Assembly (NCBI GenBank): GCA_019321725.1
Contig: CM033120.1
Coordinates: forward strand, 6,639,694 to 6,703,693
Reading direction: 5' to 3'
Length of the DNA: 64,000 nt
Source of the DNA: Paulownia fortunei
Taxonomy: Eukaryota > Streptophyta > Magnoliopsida > Lamiales > Paulowniaceae
Shown: piece after piece, positions 57,583 through 64,000 of the stretch
How positions within the stretch are numbered: the stretch's first letter is position 1
Layout of the letters: every line of letters starts with the position of its first letter
Made by a program: the position numbers and the translations under genes
The notes under the pieces: model-generated
Databases searched by the model: none
What the model saw: the letters and a program-made list of their open reading frames with translations, nothing else
What the model was told of the DNA's origin: nothing

Positions 57583-59790
57583 TACAGATTTTGACAAGTT
57601 GGATCCAAATAGAAGGGAATACAAGCTCCAGAACCATTTATATAAAACCCCATTGGATCCTATCATATGCCTTTTCCACATCAAAAATATTATCATTAAT
57701 GAGCCTACCAGGGAAAAAACTGCTTTGAGAGAGAGAGAGATAATCTTAGTCAGGATACTTGTAAGTTTATTACAAAGAAGTTTCGAGAAGATCTTATTGA
57801 AGGCATTATCAGTCTTTGGGATAAAAGGAATAGAGGTAGCTTTGAAGCTACTTAGCATAGACACACCAAATTAAAACATGCATCATATAGGTCACCAGCA
57901 ACAATCTCCCTGCAATGTTGAAAGAACAATGATGAGAAGCCATCTAGCCCAGCAATACTATATGGATAAAATCTAAAAACAACCTCATTCAATTCATCAA
58001 AAGTTGGCAAAGAACAAAGGGACTGCACTTCAACCTCTAAAAAAATACATTGAAGATACCAAAATTCAGCTCAACAAATTTAAGTGCATCACTCGTCAGA
58101 AGGGTTTTAAAGTACAAAATAACTAATGTTGAATTATCTCTGGATTAGAAACTATTACCCATCAACATCAATAGAATGAATATAAGATTTTGCCTTTTTT
58201 TCACTAGTGAAAAAAAGTAAGAAAAATTTATTTCCTCCTTATTGAGCCACCTACATAGGATTTTTGCTTCCAATGTGATCCTCAATGGTCGTAGTAAGGG
58301 ACAAAAATACCTATGATTGTTTAATAGCAATAAGATTTTGCCCCAAGAATCCTAATAAAAAATCTACTCTTTAACCTTCAGGTCTTCCTCTGCCATGTCA
58401 ACTTTGTTAAAAGTGCAAAAACTGCCTTTTTCACCCCTTAAGGTGATCCTTTGTATGTTACATATTTTGTTGTAGACCTTTAGCAATGATGGTAAGTTGC
58501 CAAATCTCACAACTGTGTCTAAGAAACTATGATGCTTTGTCCAACCATTAATAAATCTGACCAGGGATGGGCCTTTTTCAACTAAAGATTATAGTTCCAT
58601 AAGAGAGAGCAATGAATTGAGAGACGTGTATTCAAATGCTTGATTCTAGTCTTGGGAAGACATCAAGCCAATGACAAGTGATCAAGGTTCTATCCAACTA
58701 CTACCAAATATGGGATTTATTAGTTCAAGTGGAGGAGCTTTCAAATCTCGTATCCATCATTGAACAATCTAGAATCAAGTTTCCAAAGCCCTTTATAAAT
58801 TGGAGTTTGAGGGCACCATCACCCTTACGCTCATGAGCATTCAAAATTGTGTTAAAGTCCATACTAACCATCTATGGGTCATTGCCATGATTCAGCCATC
58901 TAAGAGTGTCCCAAAGATCAATCCTCTATGCTTTAATAAATTTAGCATAAATAAACGAGCAAAAGAATGAAATGGGGAAGAAGGGTGATGACACCAAAAT
59001 ATCCAACAATTGTTCATGATAAAGAATGAAATTAATATGCAAATCATCTTTCCAACAGAGCCAAATATGTACCCACTTATTAGAGATAACGTTAGAGAAA
59101 CCAAATTTTTGTAACATACCTCTAGACTCCAATTTGATTTTAGGTTCAAAGATTGAAAGCATGAGTTGTTATGTTTGTGACAAAATTGATGAAGTACACA
59201 TTGAGCATTTTTATTCCCAATCCACTGAATATTCCTTGTGATTCACTTTATAATGGGGGGTAATGTGATGTGATTTTGAAGTTAATAGTGTAATGCGACG
59301 TGCCTAATTTTTCTTTGCCCATAACCACCATTTTTCTTCAATCGTGATTTTAGAATAGATTTAAATTCTCCAGTCCCCTTATCTCCTAAACAACTATAAT
59401 AATAACCAACTTCATGTTGAATGTTATCCAATTGTTTCTATATTTCAGGGGTGGCATTAGGCAAGGATTTACCAACTTTTGTATTAGTAAAGGGGTCTTC
59501 CCCATTTGTGTTGCAATGTGAATAGTTATTAAAAGTCTCCAAAACCCTAACTTCTTCAAAGACCCCCACTTCTAGGTTACATATTATTCACCAGTTCATA
59601 ATGGACTCCACTAAGTTCATTCTTAATAGTCATTGAAACACCCTCGACAATAAGGGTATGGGAGAAACTATTAGCATCCTTATCATGATAATATGTAGCA
59701 AACACATCATCAAAAACTTTCAAGGATGGCTCATTACCTCTACAAAATAAATCATCCATAAGGGGATCCTCCATAGCATCGATTTTTGAG
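57583..59790 (-). pseudogene. L1-type LINE ORF2, endonuclease and RT N-terminal part
   Basis: Reverse strand. The APE-type endonuclease region at about 59165-58700 reads LGFSNVISNKWVHIWLCWKD and then VSMDFNTILNAHERKGDG (the family has SGDFN.ILS..ERKGG). The RT start at about 58050-57560 reads FDELNEVVFRFYP, GLDGFSSLFFQHC, FNKIFSKLLCNKLTSIL and a broken ISPEQGAF-like part. The frame is then cut by the MULE at 57573 and resumes at 50853. Many stops and frame changes. LINE ORF2 would nick target DNA and copy its RNA; this copy cannot. Confidence 0.82.
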
Positions 59791-61000
59791 GGCCATAGTA
59801 GGATGTTTCTCCATCATGGAGATAGGTAGTTCAAAAACTTGCTATTTTTTCCTATGGAAGTATTCTTATATATTTCTATTCTTAAAGTTTGATTTTCCTT
59901 AAGAAAACCATTTTTTTGAATCAGTATTTGGACAATTTTCATTGATAACTTTTTCAAAAATTTCCTCACCACTATTAAACAAGATAACCTCTTCATCATG
60001 TTTCTCAATAAGGTTAATTTCATCACAAACCCTTTCAAAACTAGGTCTTGTTCCATCAAGGATGCAATAGTATATAGTGCTAATTTTTGAAAGAAATGCA
60101 ATGGGAGCTCCAGAAAACTTACCTAAGTAAGAACAACTAGGGATTCAACTTTTATTTTGAAATAACGTGACCATTTGAAGACCTACATAGGATGTCCACC
60201 AAGGTACCAAACTTGTTGCATCCAAATATGGGAAAAATCATCATCATTCATAAGGTGAATGATGATATGTTTAATGTTGGTAAAATCAAGTAATGAAGGC
60301 TTCTTTCAAACTAAAAACCAAGAATTAACCCTAAAGAGTAAATATAGAGGGGTACCCATTCAAAAATGTTTAGACCAAAGTAAATTTGAAGGACTCTACA
60401 AGATGATTTACTTCTGATGTCGAAAATGGTATGGTTTTCCTTTCTTTGTATATTAAAATCAAGCCCACTAAAACTACTGATTCATCAAGAAATTTTTTTG
60501 TAGTCTAGAGCTCATTTGTAGTTTAGAGGGGTCACCAGAATTTGATGGGTTGCTAGAGTCAAAGCGACACGGACCACCAACAAGAGCATCATGGAATGAT
60601 TTGGTGGTAGAGTGCGGTAGACCGTCCTGGTCCAGGGGTGTAACCAAGAATGACGACGGAGATCGCTAGTGGCTTGGGTCGAGTTTGCTGGAGCAGGTAC
60701 AGGAATTAGATTTTTTCACCCAGGCTAGGGGTTAAATTAGGTAGGTTAGGTAGTTTGGTTATGCAGGTGGGTTTGGGTTGATGAGTCAGGGTCTCGGCTA
60801 GTTAAGTTCGGGTTGGGTGGTTCTAAATCGGGTGGTCATGGTTGGTTGGGTTAGGATTTGGGCGGGATTGAAAAGAGTTTGAGGGGGGATTTTGGAGAAC
60901 CATATTCTAGAGAGATTTTTTTTGCAGTCAAGTGAATAGGAATGGGTATGTATCAAGTTACTAGGATTTTTTTTTATTAAAGTCGTCTGTGCCTATGTGG
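59791..61000 (-). pseudogene. L1-type LINE 5' region and ORF1
   Basis: Reverse strand. 60330-60180 reads a plant L1 ORF1 block (a HIIIHLMNDDDFSHIWMQQV-like stretch, then VWYLGGHPM). FKWSRYFKIKVESL follows at about 60180-60140, then LELPLHFFQKLALYTIASLM (60110-60045), which matches the DUF4283-type RNA-binding ORF1 pattern (FPHLPIHFFNKQSLFSIAS). Upstream (60540-60950) is GC-richer, with a proline-rich coding style (PPNP, PNPNL). The 5' end is near 61000, next to the LTR starting at 61023. ORF1 is broken by several frameshifts. Confidence 0.7.
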
Positions 61001-61022
61001 GAGGTTTAGCATGGACCCCTAC

Positions 61023-62671
61023 TGTTAAGTGGGTATTTTACCTACAACTCAAATACCTTCAACTTAATTATTTGTTATGTTCAATTTTTTATGTTTCTTT
61101 CTATGTATTTTATTTATATTTTTAGAGGATTGAAGAGTGAGATAAGTGGTAGAGTCCAAAGATGTAAATGAAATAAGTCAAGAATATTTGCAGGGGCTAA
61201 TGCGATAGTATTTGTATTTTGGGCATAACTCTTTGCTCTTAAGTCCTATTGATCTTATTCTTGATCCATTGGAAATTTAGGAGATAGGGATACAACTTTT
61301 GTGATGACCACAAAGTCTAGTTAATTCGATGGTAATGCAAAATTAGGTTAAAAATTTAGTATTGGATTTAAACTTTTAGATATGGCACATCTTGGTAATT
61401 TTGGCATAACATTCTCCATAAATATGATATTGTGGTGATTCAAGCAGATATATAAAGATAACAAAAGGCTATAACTCATCTGAAGATATAGAAAGCTAAT
61501 TCAATTAATAAATAGGTCAAAAATTGATTTAAATATGATGGAGAGAGGAGTTTAGCGATGTGGCGCCTGATTTAAGGGCCACAATGCTTGTAAAGAAAAT
61601 TTTTGGCACCTCGATGCTCGATTTTGGGGCCGTAGCATGAATGGTGAAAATTGGGTAGTATAGCCTGCCTGTTTTCGCACTACGATGCCCCATTCAAGTG
61701 TTGCGGCCCACTTTATGTGTTTTGTGAACTGAAATAGTTTTAAATCTGAATTTTGGAGTAAAAGTATATTTAGAAGTTTTGAGTTTCTTCTAAAACAACT
61801 TGTCAACTTGGAGAACATAAAGATAAGGCATGAGAGTAAGGAAGAGACTTCAACAAGACAATCGAAGGCATCCATCATCTGGATACAGAGAGGATTTCCC
61901 TACCTTGATTTCTTGAGTATTGCTCGTAATGTGTAGAAACTTGTCTATTAGTTTTTCTACTTTCATTATGAACTAAATTCTAGTTTCTAGTGGATAATGT
62001 AACCTATGTTGAATCTTATGGTTTGAATTTTAATTTATGTTATTTCAAGTTCCTTCAATTTAATTGTGTTATCTTTATATGATTACTTTCTTGATTAATT
62101 GGCCATTAATCTTGCTTATTTGGTATATGAAATTTAGCACTCGAGAGAGGAAATTTTATGCATGGCCAAAGGATAACACAACCTAGGAATTCATAGAGTC
62201 GAATGGCTTATGAACCCTTTGAAGTCTTATTGAAAAATCCATTTAGCTTTGATAGAATTTTAATTTTGAGATGTTTAAAAAGATATTAAAATTCAAATTA
62301 GAATTCCTAATCACTCGGCACTCAAGAGAGTGAGTTGATTACTTTTAGGATTCTTGACCTAAAAATTATTGGCTTGAACTTGATAAATTGGATCGGTGAA
62401 TATATGTGAAAACTAGGTGAATCTTACCTCCAAATTGATTGCTAATTAAATGTTCGATAAATACCCAGTTGAACTTTTCTAGTATAATTGTAGAATTCTT
62501 TAGTTTTATTAATTACAACTCTTGTTTAGATCATCTGAATAAAGTTAGGATTATTCTAATTACAATGCTTAGTATTTATTTGATATCAATCTCTAGGGAT
62601 ACGACAACCCTTTTCACTTTACTATATTAAAACTTGACACCGTACACTTGTGGTAGGATTGTTAACAAACA
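61023..62671 (+). repeat. Athila/Tat-like 5' LTR (1.65 kb)
   Basis: Starts TGTTAAGTGGG and ends TTAACAAACA, six bases before a PBS. Contains the GATACGACAACCC ... CTTGACACCGTACACTTGTGG block (62596-62654) near its end, a signature seen in many Athila/Tat LTRs. Also carries an imperfect GC-richer repeat (61555-61700: TGGCGCCTGATTT, GGCACCTCGATGCTCGATTT, CGATGCCCC). Only the 5' LTR is in the window. Confidence 0.75.
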
Positions 62672-62677
62672 AGTTTT

Positions 62678-62694
62678 TGGTGCTGTTTTCCAGG
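62678..62694 (+). other. Primer-binding site, tRNA-Asp type, degenerate
   Basis: TGGTGCTGTTTTCCAGG, alignable to TGGCGCCGTTGCCGGGG with mostly C-to-T and G-to-A changes, just after the LTR end at 62671. Confidence 0.65.
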
Positions 62695-62971
62695 ATTGAT
62701 TTTTCTTGCTTGTGCTAATACTATTACCAAGTAATCTTAGTTTTAATTATAAGTTATTTTTTATTTATTTTTCTTATTTTTGTTATGTTTTGAAGCTCTA
62801 GTAATAGCTCTACTGAATAACGAAAATGAAATTTTGCCACTACAGCCACAACCACAACCACAATGAGCTTTTGGGATAATTTTTAGCCTATAGTCGATCA
62901 ACAATATTCTAGGATTGTTCCTCAAACTATAAATGCCAACAACTTTGAGTTGGAGTTTGCACAAAACATTT
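62695..62971 (+). pseudogene. Leader and start of gag, truncated
   Basis: Around 62890-62970 the plus strand reads VDQQYSRIVPQTINANNFEL and then EFAQNI with a stop, matching the conserved N-terminal Gag pattern (YSRIVPPTINANNFELKPAL) of Athila/Tat elements. A CCACAACCACAACCACAA repeat (62843-62860) precedes it. Sequence changes to a reversed H-type LTR at about 62972, so the rest of gag is lost. Confidence 0.7.
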
Positions 62972-63544
62972 AAAACATAATTTATGTTCAACATAAATCA
63001 AACATCATCCACACTATAGAAATGGCTTTTCAAGCCGTGACAAAATATGGTTTAGCTCATGTTGAAATCAAGCAAGCACCATATGTTCAACATCATAGTT
63101 TTTACACAATTTCTCAAAACTAAACAAGTTTAAGAAGATATTAAAGAAAAAATTACAATTCACAAGAGAGTCTTCACTTCTTCTCTTGAATATTCAATTC
63201 CCACAGTAAGCTCATCCTCTTCTTGGCTTCAAATCCCAAGATCCATGAAATGAGTGAGTGTGTAGAAATATGAAAAAGTGTGTTTTTTATGGAGATGATT
63301 TGTGCATGATAATTTAGGTGTAAAGTGTATGTAATGGTTGATGAATGATGTGATATGAGTATGTGTACATTGTATATACAATGGAGTATCACATGGGTTG
63401 TGATATATGAATTATATCTAATATGTGTGCAATAAGAGAGGTGCCAAATTACTTGTTTTTCTGGCACTTGTCACTCAAAACAACATGAGAATGTTTTCTA
63501 TTATCCTACTTGGCGCTGCAGTCCAAGTTTTTGGCATTGTAGTG
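62972..63544 (-). repeat. Fragment of the H-family LTR, reversed
   Basis: Aligns with the reverse complement of 7560-8190 in the H 3' LTR, including AGAGTCTTCACTTCTTCTCTTGAA, the CACATGGGTTGTGATATATGAATTATATCTAAT block and the GGCGCTGCAG word. It is cut at 63544 by the next LTR. Confidence 0.8.
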
Positions 63545-64000
63545 TGTAACACCCCCAATACTACACACACATATATATTTATAGATGTAATAATTTTGAC
63601 ATGATAAATCCTGTGTGCCTGTACAATTTTTTTTTACTTTCCTGTAACTGCATAATAAATAATAAACTATTTTTGTCACTCACAAACTAATATATATATA
63701 TATATATACCTGCAGAGCACCCATAACAACCATAACATTTACATACCCATGTACAGAAAAATTTTAAAAGTAACACATAGTACAAATCCCAAAACCTAAT
63801 ATAATACACTCCAAAATCAAATAAGTTAACAACCAGCCCGACAGGTCGTCATCCATGTACACTGATCCTCAGAACCTGTAGGAACTCCAGTCGCTCGCTC
63901 AGTAAGTCCATGGATTTAAGTATCATCAAACTCACCTACAATGCATGAACTACGTGAGCTAATGCTCAGTAAATGAAAATCATGCATGCTGAAGGGGATA
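63545..64000 (-). repeat. Chromovirus-type LTR (TGTAACACCC end), runs off the window
   Basis: Begins TGTAACACCCCCAATACTAC. Such TGTAACAYCCC ends are usual for Del/Tekay-type Ty3 LTRs. The ends are near-palindromic, so strand is tentative; words such as TAGCTCACGTAGTTCATGC read best on the reverse strand. A TA microsatellite lies at 63690-63708. The five bases before it (TAGTG, 63540-63544) would be the target duplication. Confidence 0.6.

Overview
The window reads as AT-rich nuclear DNA of a flowering plant, from a gene-poor, repeat-rich region. The evidence is nested Ty1/copia and Ty3/gypsy LTR retrotransposons, an L1-type LINE, a Mutator-like (MULE) DNA transposon, plant initiator-Met and Asp tRNA primer-binding sites, and a captured plant LOG-family (cytokinin-activating phosphoribohydrolase) sequence. 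The species cannot be named from the sequence alone. No intact host gene was found. Nearly every coding region is broken by stops and frameshifts. The only short reading frame that looks intact is a zinc-finger cargo gene inside the MULE.

Layout, left to right. 1-9305: 3' half of a copia element (copia-1, + strand); its 3' LTR (1907-2466 and 8762-9305) is split by an Athila/Tat-like gypsy element H (2467-8761) that keeps gag and protease but has lost RT and integrase. 9312-11965: fragment of a second Athila/Tat family, G (copy G1, - strand: gag, PBS, 5' LTR). 11966-13982: low-copy-looking AT-rich DNA without recognisable genes. 13983-17478: 3' part of another Ty3 element (- strand). It is interrupted by G2 (17479-28045, - strand), a nearly complete G element with LTR, PBS, gag, protease, RT, RNase H and integrase, plus an unknown block and a LOG-like sequence. 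28046-32935: G3, a 5'-truncated + strand copy of the same family joined head-to-head to G2. 32936-38238: a copia element (copia-3, - strand) lacking its 3' LTR. 38239-39881: a CACTA-like end, a copia LTR fragment and an LTR-like GC-richer repeat. 39882-48920: a full-length but decayed copia element (copia-2) with LTRs of about 2 kb and a near-perfect target duplication. 48926-61000: an L1-type LINE (- strand) split by a 6.7-kb MULE (50854-57573) with long terminal inverted repeats and a perfect 9-bp target duplication. 61023-62971: Athila/Tat-like 5' LTR, PBS and start of gag. 62972-63544: reversed fragment of the H LTR. 63545-64000: an LTR with TGTAACACCC ends running off the window.

Two things stand out. 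First, the G family carries a degenerate, apparently intronless LOG-like coding sequence between integrase and the 3' LTR. It is present in both G2 and G3, so it was acquired before these copies spread, and the two copies lie as large inverted arms. Second, the MULE has two convergent genes: a decayed transposase read inward from the right end and a GRF-type zinc-finger plus membrane-anchor gene read inward from the left end. This layout recalls mudrA/mudrB of maize MuDR. Smaller curiosities are an inverted 265-bp segment between the two LTRs of H, a 90-bp minisatellite in the transposase 5' region, and a GC-rich minisatellite in the copia-2 leader.
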